Shown here piece after piece: positions 27,104 through 37,567 of a stretch of 50,454 nucleotides of DNA. A program made the position numbers and the translations under genes. Numbering within the stretch: position 1 is the stretch's first letter; each line of letters starts with the position of its first letter. The stretch spans positions 1 through 50,454 of the forward strand of contig NZ_JANIBK010000015.1 in assembly GCF_024505165.1 (NCBI RefSeq). Direction: 5' to 3'. The notes under the pieces are model-generated. The model made no database searches, was not told the DNA's origin, and saw only the letters and a list, made by a program, of their open reading frames with translations. This DNA comes from Methylomonas rivi (GTDB lineage: Bacteria; Pseudomonadota; Gammaproteobacteria; Methylococcales; Methylomonadaceae).

Positions 27104-27676
27104 TCAGGATTGCCGCGGTGTACGTGTGTCTGATTTACCGGCGGGCAGCATGCGAACCAGGGTATTGTCGCGCTGCTTGTAGTGATGAAACAGTGCCGCA
27201 ATGATATGCAAGCCGATCAGGAAATAACCCAATTCGCCGATAGTGGCGTGCAGTTCTTTCAAGGATTTGCCTAACGCTTTATCTTCCGGCAGCAAGGCCG
27301 GTAATTCGAAGCCGTAAAAAGGAATCGGTTTGCCGGCCGCGCTTAACGTCAGCCAGCCCAGAACAGGCATGCCCAACATGATCAGATACAAGGCCAGATG
27401 CGCCAGTTTTGCCGCTAGCCGTTGCCAGGCCGGCGGTGCGGGAACGATCGCGGGTGTGCCGCTCCTCAAGCGAACTATCAGACGCGGCAGTATCAGTACC
27501 AATACCGATAAACCCAGCATGAAATGCAGGGCTTTCATGGCCTCGCGCGGATCGCTGCCCTTGGGGAACAGTTCGCGCAGTTCGATGAAGGCATACACGC
27601 CGACCATTAAAATGAACATCAACCAGTGTAGGGCTATGCTAAAGGTTGCATAACGATCTTCGGTGCATTTCAACAT
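27104..27676 (-). CDS. Cytochrome b561
   Basis: A 190-residue inner-membrane di-heme b-type cytochrome of the bacterial b561 family. The start at 27676 (MLKCTEDRYATFSIALHW) gives the family's typical N-terminus; the longer frame from 27811 would add 45 unlikely residues reaching into eda. Four membrane helices are visible, with heme-ligand histidines in IALHWLMF, MKALHFMLGL, LHATIGELGYFLIGLHIIAALFHHY. Members move electrons between quinol and acceptors such as superoxide. It lies between eda and gnd on the same strand; a link to NADPH-producing catabolism is possible but unproven. Confidence 0.9.
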   Translation of the reverse strand: MLKCTEDRYATFSIALHWLMFILMVGVYAFIELRELFPKGSDPREAMKALHFMLGLSVLVLILPRLIVRLRSGTPAIVPAPPAWQRLAAKLAHLALYLIMLGMPVLGWLTLSAAGKPIPFYGFELPALLPEDKALGKSLKELHATIGELGYFLIGLHIIAALFHHYKQRDNTLVRMLPAGKSDTRTPRQS

Positions 27677-27759
27677 AATGTATTCTAATAAACGGGAACA
27701 GGCAGGGTTTAAAACAGTTGTTAAGTCAGCGCGCGTGTTGGTCCTCCTTGATTGCGAGA

Positions 27760-28389
27760 CTATTTCTTCAACGCCGCCGCTCCCGCCGCCCTGCGGGTAA
27801 TTTCGGCCCAATCGCCGGCATCGACCAAATCCGCCGGCGCCATCCAGGAGCCGCCGACGCAGGCGACGTTGTTCAGGGCCAGATAATCGGGGGCATTTTT
27901 CGGATTGACGCCGCCGGTAGGGCAGAAAGTTACTTGCGGCAGCGGGCCGCCGATGGATTTCAGCATCGGGATGCCGCCGGCCGCTTCCGCCGGGAAAAAC
28001 TTCATGGCGGTAATGCCTTTTTCCAGCAAACGCATGACTTCGCTGGGGGTAATCACACCGGGCAGGATAGGCACGCCGCAGCTTAATCCCTCGTCGAGCA
28101 GGCTAGGCGTGAGGCCGGGGCTGACGATGAATTGCGCGCCGGCGTCGATGGCTTGCCGCAAGGTTTGGGTATTGATGATGGTGCCTGCGCCGACGATGGC
28201 GTCGGGCACTTCCGCCTTGATGCGGCGGATGCATTCCAAGGCCACCGGAGTGCGCAAGGTGATTTCCAACACTTTCAGGCCGCCGTCGACCAGGGCGCGG
28301 GCCAGCGGTACGGCTTGTTCGATTTGGTTGATCACCATCACCGGCATCACCGGCGAGGTGGTCATTACTTGATTGATTGATACGGTCAT
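27760..28389 (-). CDS. eda: KDPG aldolase (2-dehydro-3-deoxy-phosphogluconate aldolase)
   Basis: Cleaves KDPG to pyruvate and glyceraldehyde-3-phosphate, the last Entner-Doudoroff step. 209 residues from the ATG at 28389, which has GAG at a suitable distance; the frame runs to 28449 but those residues lack family similarity. Class I aldolase signatures: VMVINQIEQAVPLARAL, GGLKVLEITLRTP with the catalytic Glu, VGAGTIIN, QFIVSPGL, MKFFPAEAAGG with the Schiff-base Lys, and FCPTGGVNPKNAPDYL. It follows edd, with a palindromic repeat in the 113-base gap. Confidence 0.96.
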   Translation of the reverse strand: MTVSINQVMTTSPVMPVMVINQIEQAVPLARALVDGGLKVLEITLRTPVALECIRRIKAEVPDAIVGAGTIINTQTLRQAIDAGAQFIVSPGLTPSLLDEGLSCGVPILPGVITPSEVMRLLEKGITAMKFFPAEAAGGIPMLKSIGGPLPQVTFCPTGGVNPKNAPDYLALNNVACVGGSWMAPADLVDAGDWAEITRRAAGAAALKK

Positions 28390-28432
28390 GTCTGAATCTC
28401 GATAATGTAAGGGTTTACCCATGGGGCACAAG

Positions 28433-28484
28433 AGCGCAGCGTAACTCAACGATAAAGCCTTGAATGGTTGGGTTACGCTGCGCT
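28433..28484. repeat. Palindrome in the edd-eda gap
   Basis: AGCGCAGCGTAAC (28433-28445) and GTTACGCTGCGCT (28472-28484) are perfect 13-base arms with further imperfect pairing inside. The GGTTGGGTTACGC/TAACCCAACC sequence recalls the cores of the repeats at 24582 and 25351. It lies inside the edd-eda transcript and could affect relative expression. No T-run was seen. Confidence 0.6.
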
Positions 28485-28502
28485 AACCCAACCTGCGCTT
28501 TT

Positions 28503-30323
<1,821 letters not shown>

Positions 30324-30371
30324 TAAGGCTGTCTCCAGATGGATGGCAAGGGCGGGACAATTTGAAAGCTG

Positions 30372-31748
30372 TCAGAGTGTATCGGGTAATTCGATGGGAT
30401 TTTCTTGGGGTTGAAAAGCCACTTCTTCGGTATTTAAGGTTTCGGCATCCGCCGATAGTTCTTCCGGCCCGCTGATGGCTAGATCCGGTTCGGGTATCGG
30501 CGCGGCGGCCATGCCGATGTCGGCGGGTTGCGCCTGTAGAAACAACAGCGGGGCGATGGTTAAAAAGGCCAGGCCGAAAGCCAGCATGGCTTGTTTGGGC
30601 CACTCGGTATCGAGGGAAAAAGCCGTAGCGTTGCCGGCGTTTTTCCAGGGCTTTCGGTCGAGCCAGTTCAGCAATTGCGCGGCCAGTAACATCAGGCCCA
30701 ATCCGGCGAGGTTGACCCAGGCGCTATCGATTAAACCGGGATTTTCGCCGTCCAGCAATACCCCGCCCAGGAAAGACAGGCAGGTGCCGAGCATGAAAAT
30801 AGGCAACGATTGCTGGCCCAGGGTGATGAATTGGCCCGCCGCCGCGGATTGCAGCCAGCGCGGATGTTTGCGCAGACAATTGCTGGCCAGATACGTCATG
30901 GCCAGAAAGTGCAGGTAGCGCATTATACCGAGGTGGCTTTTGTCGAGTAACGGCTCCCACTGTTCGCGAAATGCGGCAAACCAGGGCAGCCGGTCATAGC
31001 CGAAAGCGTTTTCCAGCGGGTAGCAAAATACCGCGTAAGCGAGGCATAGCCACATCAGGGGACGGCTGAACGGCGGTATGGGTAGCCAACCGCTGCCGAA
31101 GGCGAAGCCGGTGAAAAAAACCAATTGCCAGCAAAAAGGGTTGAAATACCAGACGCGGTTGTTGATGGGGTCGGCGGTGAGTTCCCAGCCGAAATAATGG
31201 GCGCCGGCATAAAGCGAGATGGAAAACAGCACGGCCAGGCCGCGATGGATGCGCGATAACGCCCAAACCATGGGCAGCCACAGCATGATCACCAGATACA
31301 TGGGCAGAATGTCGATGAAATTAGGCACGTATTTCAGGCTGACCAGCGCCAGCAGCGCATCCTGGGTATGGTCGAAAAAATAGCTTAGATTATCGAGTTG
31401 CCACTTGGCGCTGTCGGCGTCCCAAGCGGTGACGATGACCAGCAAGGTGCTCATCAACAAAAACAGAATGATATGGGCCAAATAAATCTGACCGCAACGA
31501 AACAACACTCTGACCGAACCCAGAGTCAGGCCCGCCTGCCGGAAACTGCGCCCAAAAGCGATGGCGGCGGCAAAACCGGATAAAAACACAAAGGTTTCGG
31601 CGGCGTCGCTAGGCCCGAGCCTGGAAGGGGTATAAGCGAACCAAGGGTTGAACGGCATATGGTTGATGAAAATAATCATCAAGGCCAGACCGCGAAAGAA
31701 ATCCAACTGCAAATTGCGCGGTATTGTGGTGGTAGAGTCGGATTTCAT
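30372..31748 (-). CDS. OpgC-like integral membrane acyltransferase family protein
   Basis: A 458-residue polytopic membrane protein. The start at 31748 (MKSDSTTTIPRNLQLDFFRGLALMIIFINHM) gives the family's typical RxxxLDFFRG opening; the frame continues to 31856 without leader character. PSRLGPSDAAETFVFLSGFAAAIAFGR is the hallmark of OpgC-domain proteins, followed by about ten hydrophobic segments. E. coli OpgC succinylates osmoregulated periplasmic glucans. The C-terminal 40 residues are acidic (EEVAFQPQENPIELPDTL). The gene sits inside the sugar-catabolic cluster between pgl and edd; no glucan synthase gene is present here, so its acceptor is unknown. Confidence 0.85.
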   Translation of the reverse strand: MKSDSTTTIPRNLQLDFFRGLALMIIFINHMPFNPWFAYTPSRLGPSDAAETFVFLSGFAAAIAFGRSFRQAGLTLGSVRVLFRCGQIYLAHIILFLLMSTLLVIVTAWDADSAKWQLDNLSYFFDHTQDALLALVSLKYVPNFIDILPMYLVIMLWLPMVWALSRIHRGLAVLFSISLYAGAHYFGWELTADPINNRVWYFNPFCWQLVFFTGFAFGSGWLPIPPFSRPLMWLCLAYAVFCYPLENAFGYDRLPWFAAFREQWEPLLDKSHLGIMRYLHFLAMTYLASNCLRKHPRWLQSAAAGQFITLGQQSLPIFMLGTCLSFLGGVLLDGENPGLIDSAWVNLAGLGLMLLAAQLLNWLDRKPWKNAGNATAFSLDTEWPKQAMLAFGLAFLTIAPLLFLQAQPADIGMAAAPIPEPDLAISGPEELSADAETLNTEEVAFQPQENPIELPDTL

Positions 31749-31865
31749 ACGGCGTCCCGGTAGGAAAAGTGGGCGGAATGGCGTTTGCGGCTTAAACGGT
31801 ACTAAAGGGTAGCCAAAATAAGCGGATGCGGACAAGCCGGTTGCGGCTGTCCGCAAGCCGTTCGC

Positions 31866-32576
31866 TCAAGGCGCCCAATACAGTTCGACCGGCACGTCTT
31901 CTTGATGCAGCAATGCCCGAATCGGCATATCTTCCGCCGGGCCGGGTTTTTGCGCCTCGCCGAACACCGCCAGTTTGTCTTCCCCGGTAAACAAAATGAT
32001 TATCCGCTCGGCTTTCAGCAAGCCGGCCAGGGTCAGGGTCAGGCGTTCCGTGTTGGGGCCGGTCACTTCGCTTTGCTTGGCCGCTATTGCCGCGGTCAAG
32101 TTTTCGCTCTCGCGTTTGAGTGCGTCGGACAGTCCCTTGGCTTGCGGGAACAGCGAGGCGGTATGGCCGTCCGCACCCATGCCGACGATCGCCAGACTAA
32201 ACGGCTGGGGCAATTTGCGGTAGAGGGTTTCGGTTTCGGCTTGACCGGCCGCCGCGGTTTTGGCGGCATTTTTCATGCCGGTAAACTCGGCGACTTTGGC
32301 GTTGTTAATCAGCAGGGTACGCTTGATCAGCGCTTCGTTACTGGCGGCATGGTCTTGATCTACCCAGCGTTCGTCCACCAGGGCGATTTTGATTTTTTTC
32401 CAGTTTAATTCGGTTTTTGACAAGGCTTCATACAAGGGGCCCGGCGTGCTGCCGCCCGAAACCAGCAGGGTGGCGGCGCCGTGTTTGCCGAGGGCCTCGG
32501 ACAATACATCCTGGCATTCGGCAACCAATGCGGTAAATAGGTGATGATGCTGTTCAAAAAAGAATTCTTTAACCAT
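31866..32576 (-). CDS. pgl: 6-phosphogluconolactonase (DevB/SOL type)
   Basis: Hydrolyses 6-phosphogluconolactone to 6-phosphogluconate. 236 residues from the ATG at 32576; the longer frame up to 32669 overlaps the 3' end of zwf and is unlikely. Family signatures: LLVSGGSTPGPLYEAL phosphate-binding loop, ALVDERWVDQDHAASN, and SLAIVGMGADGHTASLFPQ. It follows zwf by 32 bases, so the first two oxidative steps are encoded together. Confidence 0.95.
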   Translation of the reverse strand: MVKEFFFEQHHHLFTALVAECQDVLSEALGKHGAATLLVSGGSTPGPLYEALSKTELNWKKIKIALVDERWVDQDHAASNEALIKRTLLINNAKVAEFTGMKNAAKTAAAGQAETETLYRKLPQPFSLAIVGMGADGHTASLFPQAKGLSDALKRESENLTAAIAAKQSEVTGPNTERLTLTLAGLLKAERIIILFTGEDKLAVFGEAQKPGPAEDMPIRALLHQEDVPVELYWAP

Positions 32577-32608
32577 GGTCGTTATTCTCTCAATAAGGAT
32601 GGTGTTGG

Positions 32609-34078
32609 TTATTCTTCCCAGGCGCGCCCGTCGCGCGCGAGTAATGCTACCGATGCAACCGGCCCCCAATTGCCGGCCGGATAAGGCTTGGGCGGGGTAT
32701 GGTTGTGTTGCCAGGCATCCTGGATCGAATCCACCCAGGTCCAGGCCTGTTCGATTTCCTCTCGGCTCAAAAACAGGGTCGGATTGCCCCGCAACGCTTC
32801 CAGTATCAGTTTTTCGTAACCGCCGAAGATGCGGTTTTTCTTGAAAGTTTCGGAAAAACTCAAATCCAGTTTGGTTTGTTGTAATTTAATATTACCGTCG
32901 ATGCCGGGTATTTTGTTCAGCATCATCACGTCCACCCCTTCGTTGGGTTGCAGGTGGATCACCAGCTTATTGGCCGGCAACTCGTGAAAACTGTCTTTAA
33001 AAATGTTGTGCGGCAGGTTTTTAAAGTTGACGACGATTTCGGTGCGTTTGTTGGGCATGCGTTTGCCGGTGCGCATGTAAATGGGTACGCCGGCCCAGCG
33101 CCAGTTGTCGATATCCACCCGAATCGCCACGAAGCTTTCGGTAGTGCTTTCCGTATTGGCGCCTTCTTCTTCCAGATAACCGGGCACCGGTTTACCTTGA
33201 ATATAACCGGCGGTGTATTGGCCTCGCACGGTTTTCTCTTCCACATTCAGATAGGTGATCGGCCGCAGGGCTTTCAGTAATTTGATCTTCTCCATATGTA
33301 TGCTTTGCGCTGACAGGTCGGCGGGCGGTTCCATGGTGACAAAGGTCAGAATCTGCAATAAGTGGTTCTGCAACATGTCCCGCAGTTGGCCGGTCTTGTC
33401 GAAATAATCCCAGCGGCCTTCGATGCCGATATCTTCGCCGACGGTAATTTGGATATGGTCTATGGTGTTGTGGTTCCAGCAGGTATAGAACAATGAATTG
33501 GCGAAACGCAGGGCCAACAGATTCAATACGGTCTCTTTGCCCAGATAATGGTCGATGCGGTATACCTGATTTTCGTGGAACACCTGGGCCACCACATCGT
33601 TAATCTCCACGGAAGATTTCAGGTCGTGGCCGATGGGTTTTTCCATCACCATGCGCGATTCGGCATTTAACGCGCCGCTACTGTGCAGGCCGTGGCAAAT
33701 GCTTTTGAACAATAACGGCGACACAGCAAAGTAATTCACCATGACCCGTTTTTCAGGATCAATCGCACTATTCAGTTGTTTGTATTGTTCGGGCTGAGTC
33801 AGGTCGATTTTTAAATAAGACAGGCGCTGGGCAAAACGTTGCCATATTTGAACGTCGATGTCGTTGTTCAAAAACGCCTGCAAACTTTTATGAGCTATGT
33901 CGACGAAACTGCTGTCGGTCTCGTCCAGACGGTCGACGCCGATGATGCGGGTATCTGCTTCGATGAGATGGTGTTTTTCCAATCGATACAAGGAAATCAG
34001 GAGTTTTCGCTTGGACAAATCGCCCAGCGCGCCGTAAATCACCAGATCGCAGGGTTTGAAATTTGAGTTTTCTGTCAT
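32609..34078 (-). CDS. zwf: Glucose-6-phosphate 1-dehydrogenase
   Basis: First oxidative step: glucose-6-phosphate to the lactone with NAD(P)+. 489 residues, full length. N-terminal dinucleotide fold (LVIYGALGDLSKRKLL), KPIGHDLKSS, active-site RIDHYLGKETVLNLLALRFAN with the catalytic His pair and substrate Lys, and a C-terminal beta domain with MRTGKRMPNK. It heads the minus-strand cluster zwf-pgl-opgC-edd-eda-b561-gnd. In RuMP-cycle methylotrophs this enzyme feeds the dissimilatory cycle and supplies NADPH (established for the pathway; inferred here). Confidence 0.97.
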   Translation of the reverse strand: MTENSNFKPCDLVIYGALGDLSKRKLLISLYRLEKHHLIEADTRIIGVDRLDETDSSFVDIAHKSLQAFLNNDIDVQIWQRFAQRLSYLKIDLTQPEQYKQLNSAIDPEKRVMVNYFAVSPLLFKSICHGLHSSGALNAESRMVMEKPIGHDLKSSVEINDVVAQVFHENQVYRIDHYLGKETVLNLLALRFANSLFYTCWNHNTIDHIQITVGEDIGIEGRWDYFDKTGQLRDMLQNHLLQILTFVTMEPPADLSAQSIHMEKIKLLKALRPITYLNVEEKTVRGQYTAGYIQGKPVPGYLEEEGANTESTTESFVAIRVDIDNWRWAGVPIYMRTGKRMPNKRTEIVVNFKNLPHNIFKDSFHELPANKLVIHLQPNEGVDVMMLNKIPGIDGNIKLQQTKLDLSFSETFKKNRIFGGYEKLILEALRGNPTLFLSREEIEQAWTWVDSIQDAWQHNHTPPKPYPAGNWGPVASVALLARDGRAWEE

Positions 34079-34225
34079 GTCGTTAGTTACGAAGCAAAAA
34101 TAATCAGCGCCCGGTCAATCGGCTATGACAAGGGCTATAGGGGTAAAATCCCGCTATTATAGTGTCCGCAGTGCTTGACAAACAAGGCGCTGTCGCTGCT
34201 TTCGGTATTATTTTCGGCTGGGGAG

Positions 34226-34239
34226 CGGCTTATAAGCCG
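34226..34239. repeat. Short palindrome after the AMMECR1 gene
   Basis: CGGCTTATAAGCCG is a perfect 14-base palindrome one base past the AMMECR1 stop, in the gap before zwf. It is part of a GGGAGCGGC context like the REP-type repeats at 6952 and 43761. Confidence 0.4.
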
Positions 34240-34240
34240 G

Positions 34241-34807
34241 TCAGGAAAACATTTCCGTACGGTAACGAAATATTTTCAGGGTTTCGGACCAGTAGTCGGC
34301 GGGCAGGCCGGCTTTTTGTTTGAGATGGCGTAAAAACTGCCTCGGATCGGGCAATTGTTCCCAAACCGATGGCAAAAAGGTACCGCGCCGGTAGCCTTCC
34401 TGCAGAATCAAACCGTCGACGCCGGGTTGCAGTTGGGCTATCAAGTCTTGTTCGGAAACAAAACGGACGCTTTCGGCGGGGCTTAAAACGGAAACATGCA
34501 CGTCAAGATCGGTATATTCCGCTGCGGACAGCGGTGGAAAGCGCGGGTCGCGGAAGGCGGCGGCAAAAGCGTTTTCGGCAATATCTTGTACCAAGGGTCT
34601 GACGGCTTCCAGCATGCCGATGCAGCCGCGTAATTGTCCGCCGCGTTCCAGCGTTACGAAGCTGGCCCTTTTTGCCGTCAATGCGGGGTCGCATTGTTGC
34701 AAGTCTACCCGTAGCGGGTGGCCGGTAGTCAGCCCGGCCTGAATAGAGGCCCTGGCCAGTTTCAGCAGTTCCCTTTTTTGGTCGTCATTCAACGACATAA
34801 GCGCCAT
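34241..34807 (-). CDS. amrA: AmmeMemoRadiSam system protein A (AMMECR1 domain)
   Basis: A 188-residue AMMECR1-domain protein. Seen: ASFVTLERGGQLRGCIGMLEA, the strictly conserved LRGCIG motif, AENAFAAAFRDPRFPPL, and GVDGLILQEGYRRGTFLPSVWEQLPD. Function is not established in bacteria; the three-gene set was named from genome comparison. The start at 34807 follows GGTGGTGGGC and overlaps the MEMO gene's 3' end by 23 bases; an ATG three codons later (34798) is an alternative. It forms an operon with the MEMO gene, opposite the radical SAM gene at 36021. Confidence 0.93.
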   Translation of the reverse strand: MALMSLNDDQKRELLKLARASIQAGLTTGHPLRVDLQQCDPALTAKRASFVTLERGGQLRGCIGMLEAVRPLVQDIAENAFAAAFRDPRFPPLSAAEYTDLDVHVSVLSPAESVRFVSEQDLIAQLQPGVDGLILQEGYRRGTFLPSVWEQLPDPRQFLRHLKQKAGLPADYWSETLKIFRYRTEMFS

Positions 34808-35564
34808 AGCCCACCACCCGGTATTTGTCGCCGGCGGTATCGCCGGAATTTCTCAGGTCTATGGTTTTAATATGTAGAGATTTTTCCCGCAACAGTTTTA
34901 ACAGGCCGCCGACCGGCACTTTGCCGCAGGCCGCTTTCGAAGACAAGGTGTGATAATCGAGCGCTTCGATCAGATCGCTGGTATGCCGGTCGAGTTTTTG
35001 CGCGGTGGTGTAATCGTGATAATGGCTTAAGTCCGAACTGATGACGATTAAGGTTTCATCGCCGCCCCAGAGCATGTCCAGCACTTGACTGACTTGGTGC
35101 GGGCTGGCGTCGCCGGCCACAATCGGCACCAGTTTGAAGTTGCTCAGGGTTTGTTGCAAAAAAGGCAGGTGTACCTCCAGGCTGTGTTCCAGCGCATGGG
35201 CTTGCTCCAGATACCCCACGAACGGGAGTTGCCGTAATTGCTCGATGGCCTTCCGGTCGACGGCAATGCTGCCCAATGGGGTGGTAAAGGTATCGGCGGC
35301 GCTGACGGCCAGACCCTGAAATGCGACCCGGTGCGACGGACCGAGCAACACCACCCGGCTAATGCTGTCGCGGACAGGTTTTAAGCGCGCGTAGGCGCTG
35401 GCGGCAATCGGGCCGGAATAAATATAGCCGGCATGGGGGGCGATGATGGCTTTTGGGGCCTGCGTGCCGCTGGCGGCGTGCTCCAGAAAGCCGTTCAACA
35501 TATGGCTTAAGGTGGCGGCGTCCGCGGGATAAAAACTGCCGGCGACGGCGGGTGCTCTATTCAT
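34785..35564 (-). CDS. amrB: AmmeMemoRadiSam system protein B (MEMO domain)
   Basis: A 259-residue Memo-family protein with a class III extradiol-dioxygenase-like fold. Seen: RAPAVAGSFYPADAATL at the N-terminus, IIAPHAGYIYSGPIAASAY with a metal-ligand-type His, LLGPSHRVAFQGLAVS, EHSLEVHLPFLQ, VISSDLSHYHDY, and KVPVGGLLKLLR. Human MEMO1 binds metal, while the bacterial role with AMMECR1 and the radical SAM partner is unknown. It is upstream of and overlaps the AMMECR1 gene. The start at 35564 is preceded by AGGAGGTAG. Confidence 0.93.
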   Translation of the reverse strand: MNRAPAVAGSFYPADAATLSHMLNGFLEHAASGTQAPKAIIAPHAGYIYSGPIAASAYARLKPVRDSISRVVLLGPSHRVAFQGLAVSAADTFTTPLGSIAVDRKAIEQLRQLPFVGYLEQAHALEHSLEVHLPFLQQTLSNFKLVPIVAGDASPHQVSQVLDMLWGGDETLIVISSDLSHYHDYTTAQKLDRHTSDLIEALDYHTLSSKAACGKVPVGGLLKLLREKSLHIKTIDLRNSGDTAGDKYRVVGYGAYVVE

Positions 35565-36020
35565 GGCATCTACCTCCTAACGATTCCGAAGACGCTTTTA
35601 TCGCCCCGGCCCATGAACGTGGCGCGCAATTATTAACGCTTACGGTAAGCGATACCGATGCATTTTTGCGTGCTGTTTAAGTGGCTGTATGTTACAACAA
35701 ACCATGCCGGCAAACGGAAAAAATTCTTGCGGATTTTAATGTCGGATCAAGCGGTTACCTTAGGCGATTTCCCGCGAAAATATACCCGGCTGGCGGGTCT
35801 TTTTGTCTATCTACCGCAGTCCAAAAACGCCACATAGCACAACTATGCGGCCTTTTTTGCTCTTTGTAGCGGAACAAAAATCCGGCGCCATTCGGAGGTA
35901 TTTATTCCTGGCAACCGCCTTATTTCGTTTTTATCGCGCCCGGGTTGGGAATGTTCCTGGTTTCGGCGGGTCCAAGCGATTAAATTTTGTCACGTCCGGC
36001 TCGGCCGGCAGGAGGTCTGT
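35565..36020. other. Divergent leader region of the AmmeMemoRadiSam genes
   Basis: 456 bases between the MEMO gene (minus) and the radical SAM gene (plus). It should hold both promoters. It contains a 32-codon plus-strand frame (35739-35837, MSDQAVTLGDFPRKYTRL...) with only a weak GGA before its ATG, and the terminator-like hairpin at 35829-35858. No protein of recognisable family was found. Confidence 0.5.
35829..35858 (+). terminator. Terminator-like hairpin in the radical SAM leader
   Basis: GCCACATAG (35829-35837) pairs with CTATGCGGC (35843-35851) with one A-C mismatch, followed by C and TTTTTT (35853-35858). It lies 163 bases before the radical SAM start. It could end a short leader transcript or attenuate the gene. 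Confidence 0.5.
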
Positions 36021-37106
36021 ATGACCCGTTTTATCACTCATGATACAGTGGCTACCCAGTATTGGCATGCGCTTGAAGACGGCCGGGTGCAATGCGACGT
36101 ATGTCCGCGATTTTGCAAATTGCACGAGGGCCAGCGGGGTCTGTGCTTCGTGCGGCAAAACCTGGATCATCAAATCGTGATGACCAGCTATGGCCGTTCC
36201 AGCGGCTTTGCCATCGATCCCATCGAGAAAAAGCCCCTCAATCATTTCCTGCCTGGTACGCCGGTTTTTTCCTTCGGTACCGCCGGGTGCAATTTGGCCT
36301 GCAAGTTTTGCCAGAACTGGGACATCAGCAAATCACGGGAAATGGATACCCTGATGAGCCGCGCCGCGCCGGACTTGATTGCCAAAACAGCGCTGGAGCA
36401 GGGCTGCGGCAGCGTGGCGTATACCTACAACGATCCGGTGGTCTTTCATGAATACGCTATCGATACCGCCCAAGCTTGCCGGGAACTGGGATTGAAATCG
36501 GTCGCCGTCAGCGCCGGTTACGTCTGCGCGGAACCGCGCGCCGAGTTTTATCGGTGGATGGATGCCGCCAATATCGATTTAAAAGCCTTTAGCGAAGATT
36601 TTTACCACAAGATTACCGGCGGCCATTTGCAGCCGGTTCTGGAGACGCTGCAATATTTAAAACATGAAACGCAAGTTTGGTTCGAACTGACCACCCTGAT
36701 CATTCCCGGCGAAAACGACTCGGAAGCGGAACTGGAAGCGATGACGCAATGGGTAGCGGAAAATCTGGGACCGGATGTACCCATGCATTTCACGGCCTTT
36801 CATCCGGATTGGAAAATGATGGATAAACCGAGCACACCCGTTTCGTCATTGCTGCGAGCCAGGGAGATCGCCGGCAAAAACGGCGTGCGTTACGCCTATG
36901 TGGGTAACGTACACGACAAGCAAGCCGAGAGTACGTATTGCCATGCCTGCGGCGAATTATTGATAGGCCGGGATTGGTACGTATTGTCCGACTGGAATCT
37001 GAATGCCGAAGGCTGTTGCCGGTTTTGCGGCGCAAAATGCGCGGGCTTATTTAATGCGCGGCCGGGGTCGTGGGGCGCAAAACGGCAAGCGGTGCGGATG
37101 GATTAA
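36021..37106 (+). CDS. amrS: AmmeMemoRadiSam system radical SAM enzyme
   Basis: A 361-residue radical SAM protein related to pyruvate formate-lyase-activating enzymes. The 4Fe-4S site is CNLACKFC (Cys90, Cys94, Cys97). Upstream is a Cys cluster (CDVCPRFCKLHEGQRGLC), and the C-terminus has further CxxC pairs (YCHACGELL and CRFCGAKC), so it may carry extra metal sites. GSVAYTYNDPVVFHEY is the family's SAM-binding region. AGGAGG lies just before the ATG. It is divergent from the AMMECR1/MEMO pair. The substrate is unknown; protein or RNA modification has been guessed for this set. Confidence 0.94.
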   Translation: MTRFITHDTVATQYWHALEDGRVQCDVCPRFCKLHEGQRGLCFVRQNLDHQIVMTSYGRSSGFAIDPIEKKPLNHFLPGTPVFSFGTAGCNLACKFCQNWDISKSREMDTLMSRAAPDLIAKTALEQGCGSVAYTYNDPVVFHEYAIDTAQACRELGLKSVAVSAGYVCAEPRAEFYRWMDAANIDLKAFSEDFYHKITGGHLQPVLETLQYLKHETQVWFELTTLIIPGENDSEAELEAMTQWVAENLGPDVPMHFTAFHPDWKMMDKPSTPVSSLLRAREIAGKNGVRYAYVGNVHDKQAESTYCHACGELLIGRDWYVLSDWNLNAEGCCRFCGAKCAGLFNARPGSWGAKRQAVRMD

Positions 37107-37137
37107 TTAAACCTGCCTTTAAATCAATCGGCGGCGC

Positions 37138-37171
37138 AAAAAAAGCCCGCATGATGCAAAATCATGCGGGC
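37138..37171 (-). terminator. Terminator of the 53-residue membrane protein gene
   Basis: GCCCGCATGAT (37145-37155) and ATCATGCGGGC (37161-37171) are perfect arms with a 5-base loop. On the minus strand TTTTTTT (37144-37138) follows. On the plus strand no T-run follows, so it mainly serves the minus-strand gene, though its stem may also protect the radical SAM mRNA end. Confidence 0.8.
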
Positions 37172-37231
37172 CGTGGAGTGGGCAGAGCTTTAGGTACTGC
37201 GAGGTGAACAACGAGGGTCGAGCAAAAGCGG

Positions 37232-37393
37232 TCAAAGTTCGATGCCGCGATCTAAATCCAGATTGCTGGAAAGAGAAGCCGCGCCAAACAGCAGGGTGGA
37301 TAAGACAAATTCGCCGGACATGAAGCCGAATATACCGGAGGTAAATAATATGCCGGTGAAGACATCTCTAAAGAAATTGTTTTTAGGTTTCAT
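37232..37393 (-). CDS. Small hydrophobic protein (53 aa)
   Basis: Not recognised. The 53-residue product starts MKPKNNFFRDVFTGILF, has one or two membrane-spanning stretches (GILFTSGIFGFMSGEFVLSTLLFGAASL) and a charged tail (NLDLDRGIEL). The start at 37393 follows AGGAC; the frame reaches 37522 but the extra residues look non-coding. A strong terminator stands 61 bases past the stop, which supports a real transcription unit. Confidence 0.55.
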   Translation of the reverse strand: MKPKNNFFRDVFTGILFTSGIFGFMSGEFVLSTLLFGAASLSSNLDLDRGIEL

Positions 37394-37567
37394 GGGTGAG
37401 TCCTGGACTGATTGGCAGTCGAAATTTGAAGATGGCTTAACTATAAACCTAACCAAATTATTTACAATACAGCTATTAATGTATTGCTTGTTTCTTAATT
37501 TGAAATAATGCCGGCTGAACATACGCCGAAATTTAGGGTCTCCAAACGTTATGGTTCGATATTCGGT

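Noticed and set aside
35681-36024. Plus-strand frames at 35681-35869 and 35803-36024
   Set aside because: No ribosome sites, no recognisable motifs, and mutual overlap across the terminator-like stem.
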